From the NCBI RefSeq assembly GCF_947500065.1, contig NZ_CANMQT010000011.1:62001-126000 (forward strand): a stretch of 64,000 nucleotides of DNA, read 5' to 3'. The notes beneath the pieces were generated by a model that was given only the letters and a program-made list of their open reading frames with translations, ran no database searches and had not been told where the DNA came from. Position 1 is the first letter of the stretch, and each line of letters starts with the position of its first letter. Positions 44,493-52,868 of the stretch are shown piece after piece. Source of the stretch: an uncultured Aquimarina sp. (GTDB lineage Bacteria; Bacteroidota; Bacteroidia; Flavobacteriales; Flavobacteriaceae). The position numbers were made by a program, and so were the translations under genes.

Positions 44493-44548
44493 ATCTAACG
44501 TTTATTGTATGTTGCGTTTGCTTCCCGAAGGGGCAAATTGTTAGTACC
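44493..44548. repeat. Short attC-like intergenic element A
   Basis: Read in the gene direction (minus strand), it starts TACTAAC, contains a TTTGC...GCAAA hairpin (about 44517-44537), and ends CGTTAGAT, a match to the integron GTTRRRY core. It separates two co-oriented genes. Confidence 0.45.
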
Positions 44549-44550
44549 TT

Positions 44551-45276
44551 TTATATTTTACCTGTTAGTTTTAAATACATAGTACCAATCACGGAAAAAA
44601 GAACAAAAATCAATAACCACATTCCATTTTTGGTTTTCTTGTCTATATTCTTATTTCTGCGAACTTCATAAAAAGAATAACCTAAAAATAAAATCAAAAT
44701 TGCTCCCGATATTCCTACGATCATTTTATTATTCGAGATATAAACAGAAACCATCATTGCTAACACTATCAAAATAAACACTATTCTGTATTTTTCGATT
44801 AGAGGTTTTTTATCAGATTCAGTAATAGGGTGAATTTGGGTTAACAACTGTTCAAGTTTTTCAGGGTTTTTTATTTGAGAAGGTATTCCAATAATTTCTG
44901 TGGTAGAATTTCCAATTATGGTTAAAATTCCTTTCGGATTTCTAATTATTGATTTTATTTCATTATGCGGAATAGAAATTCTTTGAGTATTTAATTGCTC
45001 TCTTATTATTTCGTTTTCATTTATAATCAGTCTGTAACTTTCAAATAATCCTTTTTGTCTATTTATTCCTTTAAATAAACCAAAAGCTACTGCACCAATT
45101 ATGATTGGAATTACAAACGGAAGTACATTCACATCACTCGATTGTCCATTGGAGTTAAAATGACTGATTGCTAATCCAGTTCCAGCAGCTAGAACTACTA
45201 CTGGAATGGCTCTCAGTATCATTGTTTTTTTGATTTCCGCAAATCCGTTTTCCTTTATTTGAAATTCGTTGTCCAT
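44551..45276 (-). CDS. Membrane protein with PH-like domain (cassette-array gene)
   Basis: This 241 aa protein has two N-terminal helices (ILRAIPVVVLAAGTGLAI and LPFVIPIIIGAVAFGLF). A PH-like strand domain follows at about 80-150 (YRLIINENEIIREQLNTQR, IPHNEIKSIIRNPKGILTI), then three C-terminal helices (about 162-235). The layout resembles small bacterial PH-domain membrane proteins. Its stop lies 11 bases before the CTAAC core of element A, and its start follows the GTTAGCA core of element B. The function is unknown. Confidence 0.5.
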   Translation of the reverse strand: MDNEFQIKENGFAEIKKTMILRAIPVVVLAAGTGLAISHFNSNGQSSDVNVLPFVIPIIIGAVAFGLFKGINRQKGLFESYRLIINENEIIREQLNTQRISIPHNEIKSIIRNPKGILTIIGNSTTEIIGIPSQIKNPEKLEQLLTQIHPITESDKKPLIEKYRIVFILIVLAMMVSVYISNNKMIVGISGAILILFLGYSFYEVRRNKNIDKKTKNGMWLLIFVLFSVIGTMYLKLTGKI

Positions 45277-45290
45277 TTTATTTAATTGGT

Positions 45291-45462
45291 GCTAACGCCA
45301 AATATATGAATCGAAGCAAGGTAAACAAGCCTTAACCAATTGATCTATCTGCGCATTTTTATTTCTTGTTAATTTATAAAAATCTAGCGCCTTAGCAAAA
45401 AGGAAATAACTTTGCGATTTGGGACTAAACTTTACTCTGATTTCATATATCTTGTTGTAACC
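45291..45462. repeat. attC-like intergenic element B, about 170 bp
   Basis: In the gene direction it runs from GGTTACAAC to GGCGTTAGC. ATATATGAA (45302-45310) pairs with TTCATATAT (45442-45450). GCAAGGTAA pairs imperfectly with TAACTTTGC, and GCGCATTTTTA (45351-45361) pairs with TAAAAA...GCGC (45377-45390). The whole element can thus fold as one long hairpin. Confidence 0.5.
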
Positions 45463-45471
45463 AGTTCTATT

Positions 45472-45849
45472 TTACTTTTTAATCAATTCAGAGATTTCTT
45501 CAAGATTTAATTCCATCATTTTTTTATGAACAAATCCTCCAAAAACTATAAATAAAAATGATGAAAGAAGTCCAAATAAAATTCCGTTCTCATATATAAA
45601 TCCGATTGTCCATATAGTTAAAAAAAACAATACTAAAATCAGAATAACTTTTTTCGGTTTAACAGTCAGTTTCACTTCAGAAATATTTAGGTCACAAGTA
45701 AAGTCATAAAAAGCCTTTCCGAAAATCAGTATTTTGTTATTTTCCAGTTCTATTTTTTTACAATCAAACTTTTTAAGAGAATCGGCTAACTCAGATACTG
45801 ACTTTTCAGTCTTAATTAGCTTATATATATGAAATTTAGGTAGATTCAT
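45472..45849 (-). CDS. Small two-helix membrane protein (cassette-array gene)
   Basis: This 125 aa protein has a soluble N-terminal half of about 65 residues (FHIYKLIKTEKSVSELADSL, then ELENNKILIFGKAFYDF) and two closely spaced membrane helices (VILILVLFFLTIWTIGFI, ILFGLLSSFLFIVFGGFV). A short Glu/Lys tail ends the protein. No family is recognised. It lies between structured elements B and C in the same orientation as its neighbours, so it behaves as an independent small cassette. Confidence 0.5.
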   Translation of the reverse strand: MNLPKFHIYKLIKTEKSVSELADSLKKFDCKKIELENNKILIFGKAFYDFTCDLNISEVKLTVKPKKVILILVLFFLTIWTIGFIYENGILFGLLSSFLFIVFGGFVHKKMMELNLEEISELIKK

Positions 45850-45856
45850 TCGAATT

Positions 45857-46053
45857 GGTTACAACGTCTCGGCTATGATTAGTGCGGGAATTAAAAGTAG
45901 TGAACTTTCGATTAGGCACTTAGCCAAAACTTTTTATTTTGTTTTCTCTTTTTCTTTATAAAGCCAAATCAAAAAGATTTGGCGGACTTCGTAAATGTTC
46001 CTATACTTTGGGTTAAGTACCAAACCCCGTATTAATTATAGCCTTTGTTAGGC
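45857..46053. repeat. attC-like intergenic element C, about 197 bp
   Basis: In the gene direction it starts GCCTAAC (46047-46053), a perfect RYYYAAC integron core that contains the stop codon of the upstream gene, and ends near CGTTGTAACC. Nested arms are GGCTATGATTA (45871-45881) with TAATTATAGCC (46033-46043), and GGCACTTAGCC (45915-45925) with GGTTAAGTACC (46011-46021). At the apex GCCAAATC (45963-45970) pairs perfectly with GATTTGGC (45976-45983). Confidence 0.6.
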
Positions 46054-46632
46054 ATTGTTTTCTTCAATTTTTCCATTGTCAGATATTGAAAATCTGTATT
46101 TTTCTCCGTTTTTATACCCACAAATTTCATATAATATCGTTTTAGTTATTTTATATGTCATTTCTATATTTTCTCCGCAAAAAAAAGCAAAACAATCAAT
46201 TGTTTTCCCATTTTTAAAGTGAACGTAATTAAAGGTTTTAAAGAGGTTGTCCATTTTTTCCACAAGTTCTGTATTCGTCTCTTTCATAGAATCAAAAACC
46301 CAATGAACAACAAAGCCAAAATCTTTATGATTTTCAGTCAATTTTTCTTGAACCATATGAGGATGAACTATTTGTATTTCAACCCAATCACTATGGTTAA
46401 TGTCTATTTGAAATAAGTAATTTTTTTCCTTAAATAAATCGATTGCCTGACTTAATGTGTTTTTTAATTCATAAATTTCAAGTTTTTCTATGTGCTTATT
46501 TCTTTTTTCATAAAGTTTCCTTGAAAAGAAATTGAAAATTTTCCTTTTTAAACCTTTTTCAGGAGGGATAAGGTAATCCATACCATCGATTATTGTCCTT
46601 TTTGAAAGTAGATTTAATATAATTTCAGTCAT
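46048..46632 (-). CDS. Hypothetical protein (cassette-array gene)
   Basis: The start is set at ATG 46632 (MTEIILNLLSKRTIIDG) because the frame upstream runs through a GTTAGGC core (about 46647-46653) that looks like the end of another structured element. The 194 aa soluble product has a basic N-terminal half (GLKRKIFNFFSRKLYEKRNK) and an alpha/beta second half (DWVEIQIVHPHMV, FGFVVHWVFDS, YKITKTILYEICGY). No domain is recognised. The TAA stop (46048-46050) lies inside the GCCTAAC core of element C. Confidence 0.5.
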   Translation of the reverse strand: MTEIILNLLSKRTIIDGMDYLIPPEKGLKRKIFNFFSRKLYEKRNKHIEKLEIYELKNTLSQAIDLFKEKNYLFQIDINHSDWVEIQIVHPHMVQEKLTENHKDFGFVVHWVFDSMKETNTELVEKMDNLFKTFNYVHFKNGKTIDCFAFFCGENIEMTYKITKTILYEICGYKNGEKYRFSISDNGKIEENNA

Positions 46633-46814
46633 TCTTTTTCGAATAATGCCTAACATGCGTGTATAGTCACTAAAAGTAACCATATATCCGTTTATAAGCG
46701 TTTGTATGTGTAAATGTATAATAAACGACTATGACATAAAGAAACATAAATTTCCCTTTAATTCAAAAAATAAGAAAGCAGGAATGTGTAGTTTTTGGTT
46801 TGGATATTAAAAAA

Positions 46815-48080
46815 TCAGGTTTGCTTTTTCTTGTTGTACAATCGATAATAATACCACGCAGCAATACCACCTATAAAAGAAAATAATGCTAACATCCAGA
46901 ATACGTGTTGATGTCCTGTGATACCAGGCGAATTCTCTAAGAGATATCCCATCGCCGGACCTGCAAATATATCTGGCGTATACCCGATTAAAGAAATAAG
47001 CCCAACCGCAGTTCCCGTAAGTATCAATGGGATTTGACCTCTCTGCATTACTGCAAAGTACAATGAACGTGCGGCATAAACTCCCGTTGCTACAACCAAT
47101 ATCGAGATAAAAAATAAGACTGTTGCTGAATCCGAAATAATACCAAGAGCAAATAATAATGCTCCCAGAAATGACACTACAAAACTAACAACCAACCAGA
47201 ATGTAGTTTGCGTGCGGTCTGCCAATACTCCGATTAGGATACCAATAACTGGGCGAACAAATAACAAAAAAGTACCTACTTGCGCAGATTCTACTTGATC
47301 ATATAACATCACTTCTTGCGCGTATAATGAAAATACATCGGTGATTTTGTACCCTACATACGCACATAGAATTATGATCATCAGTAACCATACAGATGGT
47401 AAACGCAACACTTCTTTGATTTGTGATATTGTGATTTTTTCTAAAATGATTTCTTGTTCTGTTTCCTTATCAAGTTTCATGAAAAACCACACCAATAGTC
47501 CCACCAATGTTACTATACCAGCTGATACGAGTATCACTTGCTTAAAAGCTGCTCTACTTTCTAAGACCGTAGCTTCTGTAATATCGGAAGTTATAAATAA
47601 TGAAAAAATGAACACACCCATAGCACCAAACAGAGCACCTACTAATCCGCGTCCGCCGTCTAAAAATCCAAATGCCTTACCTTGTGATGTAGATCCTCCC
47701 CATATCCGCGTAGCCTTGATCATTGGTGCCCAGAATAAAAAAATGGTCGTAAATCCCCAATACCCATATAATATTTTCAATACTGTGTAATCAGGAAATG
47801 TAGCATACACCAATCCACCTAAAGCGGTCATCCATAATGCTGCGGCTATCAATTTCCTTGGAGGAAATTTATCCGCAATAGGTCCTCCGAAGAGATATGA
47901 TAGTAACGCAACAATACCATAAACAGAAAAACAAAGTCCTAATTGAAGATTGTCTAAACCAAATGCTTCTAACACTGTAGGTCTAAAGACCCTAGCGAGT
48001 ACAAAGGGAAGAATAAATACAGATTCTCCAGCCAAAATAAGTAATAATAGAAAGTACCAGGGAGCTTTTTTTTGATTCAT
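46815..48080 (-). CDS. MFS transporter
   Basis: This 421 aa major facilitator has twelve predicted helices. The loop 2-3 motif is GGPIADKFPPRKLIAA near 64-79. RIWGGSTSQGKAFGFLDGGRGL near 124-145 resembles the organophosphate/hexuronate-type MFS (UhpC/GlpT-like relatives). GVLADRTQTTFW marks the second half. The substrate cannot be read. It is monocistronic; a near -7 box (TATCTTTA, minus) lies around 48129-48136. It borders the cassette-like array on one side and the repeat-rich gap on the other. Confidence 0.85.
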   Translation of the reverse strand: MNQKKAPWYFLLLLILAGESVFILPFVLARVFRPTVLEAFGLDNLQLGLCFSVYGIVALLSYLFGGPIADKFPPRKLIAAALWMTALGGLVYATFPDYTVLKILYGYWGFTTIFLFWAPMIKATRIWGGSTSQGKAFGFLDGGRGLVGALFGAMGVFIFSLFITSDITEATVLESRAAFKQVILVSAGIVTLVGLLVWFFMKLDKETEQEIILEKITISQIKEVLRLPSVWLLMIIILCAYVGYKITDVFSLYAQEVMLYDQVESAQVGTFLLFVRPVIGILIGVLADRTQTTFWLVVSFVVSFLGALLFALGIISDSATVLFFISILVVATGVYAARSLYFAVMQRGQIPLILTGTAVGLISLIGYTPDIFAGPAMGYLLENSPGITGHQHVFWMLALFSFIGGIAAWYYYRLYNKKKQT

Positions 48081-48191
48081 GGAGTTTTATAGGATTATAT
48101 TTTACGCATAAGCATGCGAATACTTGTCTAAAGATAGTGTTTGTAATTGTTTTTGAAATAAAATGAATACTTCTATGTATTGAGAAAATAG

Positions 48192-48254
48192 ATTCCGACC
48201 TACGTCGGAATTACAAGGTTTGGCATTTTTTGTCATTCCAGCGTAGGCTGGAAT
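48192..48254. repeat. Two REP-like palindromes
   Basis: ATTCCGAC-CTAC-GTCGGAAT (48192-48211) and ATTCCAGC-GTAG-GCTGGAAT (48235-48254) are perfect 8-bp hairpins with 4-base loops. The second carries GTCATTCCAGCGTAGGCTGG-type sequence typical of repetitive extragenic palindromes. They sit in the MFS leader gap. Confidence 0.75.
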
Positions 48255-48359
48255 CCAAAATAAAGATAAAAGTAAAAAAGAGCTTCAATTGTAGCGAATT
48301 CGGAATTGTAAGTAAAGAAATAGGATAAAGAAAGATGACTATATGATCAAGACGCTATT

Positions 48360-48594
48360 AACCTGAGTTAGATATAAAAGGTGCTATTATTTAATGTTTT
48401 ACAATCTAAAGGATTTCTTTTCCTTGGATGACAACGCTTAGCGATGTACGAGAAGGAGCGTTGGAGTTAGGATGAGGAGTTTTCGTAATAAAAACCCTCA
48501 CCTTAATTCTCTCCCAGAAGGAGAGGAAACATAAGAGCGATAATTATATGAAGTTAGACTTTATCTATACCTTTTATTATATCCAACTCAGGTT
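48360..48594. mobile_element. Possible MITE with 18-bp terminal inverted repeats
   Basis: AACCTGAGTTAGATATAA (48360-48377) and TTATATCCAACTCAGGTT (48577-48594) are inverted repeats with one mismatch, enclosing about 200 non-coding bases. The right end abuts the stop codon of the GNAT gene at 48596. The interior has a CTCTCCCAGAAGGAGAG hairpin. The 48081-48595 gap contains no gene. Confidence 0.45.
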
Positions 48595-48595
48595 A

Positions 48596-49063
48596 TTAAG
48601 ACTTATCTTTTAGGTCAATTCGCATGCGAACCAAGTATTTTTCAAAACCTGCTTTTTCATAGGCTTTAATGGCTCTAGGGTTTTGATCATACACATCAAG
48701 TTGTGCTTCGTAGATATCCTTTGCTACAAACCAATCGGATAAATACTGAATTATTTGCTGACTGATTCCTTGGCCTCTGTATTCTTGCATCACATACATA
48801 AAACCAATATATCCCATCTTACTTTGTTTAAAAAACTCTTTGCGATCTCTTATTTGACCATAACCGCTGCCTACAACTTTTCCATCGATTTCAGCTACGA
48901 TAACTTCTGTATGATCAGATTTTATGTAGTCACCAAGATCATAGTAGTTTATTTTCTCTGAAGTGATTAATGTCGGATCCATAGGGATCTCTGTTTCTAT
49001 GATTTTTTGTTCAAAATCAAGTAGCGTTGGTAGATCTTCAATTGTTGCAGAACGTATGATCAT
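48596..49063 (-). CDS. GNAT-family N-acetyltransferase
   Basis: This 155 aa protein has the full GNAT fold: MIIRSATIEDLPTLLDFEQ at the start, EVIVAEIDGKVVGSGYGQI, then YIGFMYVMQEYRGQGISQQII with the acetyl-CoA loop (Q/RxxGxS) near 107-118, and QLDVYDQNPRAIKAYEKAGFEKYLV. The length is standard. The acceptor substrate is unknown. The right arm of the possible MITE ends at its stop codon. Confidence 0.9.
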   Translation of the reverse strand: MIIRSATIEDLPTLLDFEQKIIETEIPMDPTLITSEKINYYDLGDYIKSDHTEVIVAEIDGKVVGSGYGQIRDRKEFFKQSKMGYIGFMYVMQEYRGQGISQQIIQYLSDWFVAKDIYEAQLDVYDQNPRAIKAYEKAGFEKYLVRMRIDLKDKS

Positions 49064-49093
49064 TGTTTTGAGTTTTTAATAATTAATTTAAAA

Positions 49094-50203
49094 TCACCAG
49101 TCAGGAGTCTCGGCTAGTGGTCTGTAATCTTCGATCCAATTTTTTTCTCCTACTTTTTTTAATCCAAGTTTAGCGATCCAAAAGGGTAGTTTGGATAGTT
49201 TTTCACGGTTTTGATTACGTGCTCTTGTCCATTCTACTCGGTGTATTCTGTGTTTGGAAAACTTCGTGGCTATAGTGTTCCAATCTTCATTTTCTAATAA
49301 TTTTGACAATATAATTGCATCTTCTAATGCAAGTGCACCACCTTGTGCCATAAAAGGAGGCATTCCGTGAGCGGCATCTCCGATTAGAACGATACGATCT
49401 TTGCCCATTATTGATAGAGGAGCAAGTTCTTCTAGATCATCCCAATGAGAAGTTTCGGGATCCCAATTTCGCAAAATTTCTGGAAGGGGTGAAGCGAATT
49501 TTTTAAAAGGCTTCATATACTCCTCTTTGTCGAATGTTTTAAAACCTTTTGTTTTTCTATTGACATAGCAATAGGCCTCTTCAGCGTTCATTGGAATTAT
49601 GAGAAATTGCCCTGTCGAATTCATAAATAATGACCAAGAATTAATTTGGTCAGGCTTTTTGATAATGAAACGACATACTTGTGCCGTAACTTTTCTTAAA
49701 GGAATGTCTCCTAAGGTAAGTTTTCTGGTTTTAGAGTGTAATCCATCTGCGCCAATAACTATATCGAAGTTGTCTGCAGTTCCATCAGAAAAAGTAACAG
49801 CTACCTGTTCAGGATTCGTTTTTAGTTGGTCAATTGTTACTCCTAAAGAAATATTTTTAGAGTCTATGCCTTCAAGAAGAATGTTATGAAGTGTTTTTCT
49901 GTTAATTCCTAAACACGGTTTTTTTCGATTCCATATTTTTTCCAGATCTAGATCTAATATCATGGTTCCTTTAGCATTCATGATATGTCGAGAACTGACT
50001 ATGAATCCTTTTTGTCTTACAATATCTCCTAATCCTATTTTGTCTAAAGCGACTACACCGTTAGATGGCATATACAAACCTGTTCCAGAAATTTGCCAGG
50101 CTGGTTGTTTTTCAATGAGTTGTATGTGATGCCCCTTGTTTTGCAGGAGCCTTAGTAAAGTAAGCCCAGCTATTCCTCCTCCTACAATTAAGATTTTCTT
50201 CAT
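49094..50203 (-). CDS. FAD-dependent monooxygenase
   Basis: This 369 aa class A flavoprotein monooxygenase has KILIVGGGIAGLTLLRLLQ at 3-21 (FAD Rossmann). The mid motif is DIVIGADGLHSKTR near 146-159, and DRIVLIGDAAHGMPPFMAQGG (in parts) near 270-290 contacts FAD and the pyrophosphate. It is of the PHBH/UbiH/salicylate-hydroxylase type, hydroxylating an aromatic or quinone-like substrate with NAD(P)H and O2. The substrate is not predictable. It follows pruA on the same strand, separated by a terminator. Confidence 0.88.
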   Translation of the reverse strand: MKKILIVGGGIAGLTLLRLLQNKGHHIQLIEKQPAWQISGTGLYMPSNGVVALDKIGLGDIVRQKGFIVSSRHIMNAKGTMILDLDLEKIWNRKKPCLGINRKTLHNILLEGIDSKNISLGVTIDQLKTNPEQVAVTFSDGTADNFDIVIGADGLHSKTRKLTLGDIPLRKVTAQVCRFIIKKPDQINSWSLFMNSTGQFLIIPMNAEEAYCYVNRKTKGFKTFDKEEYMKPFKKFASPLPEILRNWDPETSHWDDLEELAPLSIMGKDRIVLIGDAAHGMPPFMAQGGALALEDAIILSKLLENEDWNTIATKFSKHRIHRVEWTRARNQNREKLSKLPFWIAKLGLKKVGEKNWIEDYRPLAETPDW

Positions 50204-50263
50204 TTTTTGTGTTCGTATATATTTTAGTGTGAATTTAGTTGTTTTTATTTTTCAAATCAAACA

Positions 50264-50292
50264 AAAAAAAGCGCCAATTGGCGCTTTTTTTA
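50264..50292. terminator. Bidirectional terminator after pruA
   Basis: A-tract plus GCGCC-AATT-GGCGC plus T-tract forms a compact hairpin between the pruA stop (50309) and the monooxygenase start. Confidence 0.88.
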
Positions 50293-50308
50293 ATAGGTTT
50301 TATAAAAA

Positions 50309-51937
50309 CTACTCTCCTAAGAAAGGATATCTATAATCTGCTGGAGTAACAAAAGTTTCTTTGATCGTACGAGGAGATACCCAACGTAGTAAGTTAAGGT
50401 ATGATCCAGCTTTATCATTAGTTCCAGATGCTCTAGCACCACCAAACGGTTGTTGTCCTACAACTGCACCAGTTGGTTTATCATTGATATAGAAGTTACC
50501 AGCAGCATTTTGTAATGCTTTGGTAGCTTCAGCAGCAGCATATCTGTCAGTTGAGAAAATTGCACCAGTTAATGCATACTCACTAGTCTCATCAACTAAA
50601 GCTAATGTTTCTTCCCATTTGTTGTCATCATAAACATAGATAGTGATAACAGGTCCAAAAAGCTCCGTGCACATTGTAGTGTATTTAGGATCTTCTGCTA
50701 GAATTACTGTTGGTTCGATGAAATATCCTTTAGATTTGTCATGTCCACCACCAGCAATAATAGTAGCTCCATTATCTTCTTTTGCTTGATCAATGAATTT
50801 GGCAAGTTTATCAAAAGAACCTTCGTGGATTACAGCAGTAATAAAATTACCCATATCCTCAGGGGATCCCATTTTGAAGGATTTGATATCTGCTTTTAAG
50901 AATTTTTCAACATCAGCCCATAAGCTTTTAGGGATATATGCTCTAGATGCAGCACTACATTTTTGTCCTTGGAATTCAAAAGCTCCACGAGAAATTCCTG
51001 TAGCTACTTGCTTAGCATTTGCGCTAGGATGCGCTACAATAAAATCTTTTCCTCCTGTTTCACCTACGATTCTTGGATAAGTTTTGTAATTATGGATGTT
51101 TGCACCAATTTTAGCCCAAATGTCTTTAAATACGTGAGTACTACCAGTAAAGTGAATTCCAGCAAAATCAGGACTTGCTAATACTGTGTCGGTAATCATA
51201 ACTGGATCTCCGTATACTACATTGATAACTCCATCTGGTACACCAGCTTCTTTAAAAATGTCTACGATTACTTTTGCAGAATAGATCTGACTATCACTAG
51301 GTTTCCAAACTACTGTGTTCCCCATCAAAGCAGCACTAGCTGGTAGGTTTCCTGCAATTGCAGTAAAGTTAAATGGAGTGATCGCGTAAACAAAACCTTC
51401 TAATGGTCTATACTCTAGTCTATTCCAAGCGCCAGAAGTAGAATCTGGTTGATCTTCATAAATCTGAGTCATAAACTCTACATTAAAACGTAGGAAGTCA
51501 ATGAATTCACAAGCAGCATCAATCTCTGCCTGATATATGTTTTTAGATTGTGCTAGCATTGTAGCTGCATTAATCTTAGCTCTATAAGGTCCAGCAATTA
51601 GTTCTGCAGCTTTTAAGAAAATAGCTGCACGTTGTTCCCAAGCTAGATCTGCCCATTTTCCACGTGCTTCAATAGCAGTGTCTATAGCCTTCTGAATATG
51701 TTGTTTCTCAGCTTTGTGATAGGTTCCTAAAAGATGTTTATGGTCGTGTGGAGGTGACATTGTTCCAGTATCTCCAGTTCTGATTTCTTCTCCGTTTATA
51801 AATAAAGGAACATCAACAGATGAATTATACATAGATTTATATGTCGCCAGAACTTCTTCTCTTTCAGGAGTTCCTGGAGCATATGATTTTACAGGCTCAT
51901 TTATTGCTGTTGGAACTTGAAAAAAACCTTTTCCCAT
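50309..51937 (-). CDS. pruA: L-glutamate gamma-semialdehyde dehydrogenase
   Basis: This 542 aa aldehyde dehydrogenase oxidises glutamate semialdehyde to glutamate, the second step of proline breakdown, with NAD+. Seen are EYRPLEGFVYAITPFNFTAI, NTVVWKPSDSQIYSA, the catalytic Glu in VGETGGKDFIV and catalytic Cys in EFQGQKCSAASRAYIP. PTVILAEDP and GPVITIYVYDD follow later. The N-terminal PTAINEPVKSYAPGT is typical of the separate (non-PutA) bacterial and eukaryotic form. The -7 box is at 51990-51997. Confidence 0.95.
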   Translation of the reverse strand: MGKGFFQVPTAINEPVKSYAPGTPEREEVLATYKSMYNSSVDVPLFINGEEIRTGDTGTMSPPHDHKHLLGTYHKAEKQHIQKAIDTAIEARGKWADLAWEQRAAIFLKAAELIAGPYRAKINAATMLAQSKNIYQAEIDAACEFIDFLRFNVEFMTQIYEDQPDSTSGAWNRLEYRPLEGFVYAITPFNFTAIAGNLPASAALMGNTVVWKPSDSQIYSAKVIVDIFKEAGVPDGVINVVYGDPVMITDTVLASPDFAGIHFTGSTHVFKDIWAKIGANIHNYKTYPRIVGETGGKDFIVAHPSANAKQVATGISRGAFEFQGQKCSAASRAYIPKSLWADVEKFLKADIKSFKMGSPEDMGNFITAVIHEGSFDKLAKFIDQAKEDNGATIIAGGGHDKSKGYFIEPTVILAEDPKYTTMCTELFGPVITIYVYDDNKWEETLALVDETSEYALTGAIFSTDRYAAAEATKALQNAAGNFYINDKPTGAVVGQQPFGGARASGTNDKAGSYLNLLRWVSPRTIKETFVTPADYRYPFLGE

Positions 51938-51989
51938 GATCTTGTGTATTTAGTTTAATTTGTAAGATTTGTTAGAATACTTCAAGCGG

Positions 51990-51997
51990 CAAAGATA
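51990..51997 (-). promoter_or_regulatory. -7 promoter box of pruA
   Basis: The minus strand reads TATCTTTG (perfect TAnnTTTG), about 53 bases upstream of the pruA start. A TTG lies about 15 bases further upstream. Confidence 0.6.
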
Positions 51998-52097
51998 GGA
52001 AATTATGTAGGGCAATGTTTATTTTAACCTTTTATAAACATGTATAGTGTGTATTTTTTTTTGTAAGTTGTGCGAAATTTATCCGACCCAAAAATCT

Positions 52098-52814
52098 ATG
52101 TGTACAGTAACTTTGATCCCCACCCAAGAAAACGGTTTTATATTGACCTCTAATCGTGATGAGGCTATAAATCGAAAAACCCTGGTTCCTGAGTTTTATC
52201 AGGTGGATAAAACTAGGATGTTGTTTCCAAAAGATGCTGTTGCAGGAGGAACTTGGATAGGGCTTAGCGATAAAAATACTATGATTTGTTTGCTTAATGG
52301 AGGTTTTGAAATCCATGAAAGACTTGTGTCATATAGACAAAGTAGAGGAGTGGTGGTAAAAGATCTTTTAGCCGCAGATGATTTACAAAAAGCAATTTTG
52401 GAATATGATTATAAAGGAATCGAACCTTTTACAATAGTTGCTGCGCATTGGCAATCTGATCTTGAGTTTTTTGAGTTGGTTTGGGATGGTAAACAAAAAC
52501 ATTTTAAAGTTTTAGAAAAAGAAACTCATATTTGGTCTTCGTCTACGTTGTATACGAATAAGATGAAAAAGACAAGAGAGGATTGGTTTGGTGCATTCGA
52601 GCAAGAAAATGTATTAACTTCAGATGCACTTTTGGATTTTCATAAGAATGCCGGAATTGGTGATAAGGATGTAGATCTGCAGATTGACAGAGGTTTTTTA
52701 AAAACAAGAAGTATTACTCAGATTGTTAAAAATGATGAGGAGTCTACAATGCGATATGAGGATCTTCAGAATATAGAAGTAAATATTGTTGCTTTTGAGG
52801 CTATAACCGTTTAG
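52098..52814 (+). CDS. NRDE/TANGO2-family protein
   Basis: The start at 52098 (MCTVTLIP) is chosen because the family begins with Met-Cys, where Cys2 is the predicted N-terminal nucleophile; an upstream TTG start is rejected. The 238 aa product has the SNRDEA motif at residues 18-23, GGTWIGLSDKNTMICLLNGG and an Ntn-hydrolase-like core. In eukaryotes the family (TANGO2) is tied to heme and lipid handling; the bacterial role is not settled. The gene stands alone 55 bases before the DUF6695-like gene. Confidence 0.85.
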   Translation: MCTVTLIPTQENGFILTSNRDEAINRKTLVPEFYQVDKTRMLFPKDAVAGGTWIGLSDKNTMICLLNGGFEIHERLVSYRQSRGVVVKDLLAADDLQKAILEYDYKGIEPFTIVAAHWQSDLEFFELVWDGKQKHFKVLEKETHIWSSSTLYTNKMKKTREDWFGAFEQENVLTSDALLDFHKNAGIGDKDVDLQIDRGFLKTRSITQIVKNDEESTMRYEDLQNIEVNIVAFEAITV

Positions 52815-52868
52815 TTGAAGTTATCTAAATTGCATTTTGAAAATAAGTATAATTAAAATTTTAAACGT

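Noticed and set aside
46633..46683. An upstream start for the cassette gene at 46632
   Set aside because: The extension reads through a GTTAGGC core that belongs to the intergenic element, so the ATG at 46632 is preferred.
47341..47790. A 149-codon open frame opposite the MFS gene
   Set aside because: It is antisense to transmembrane codons; composition is a mirror artefact.
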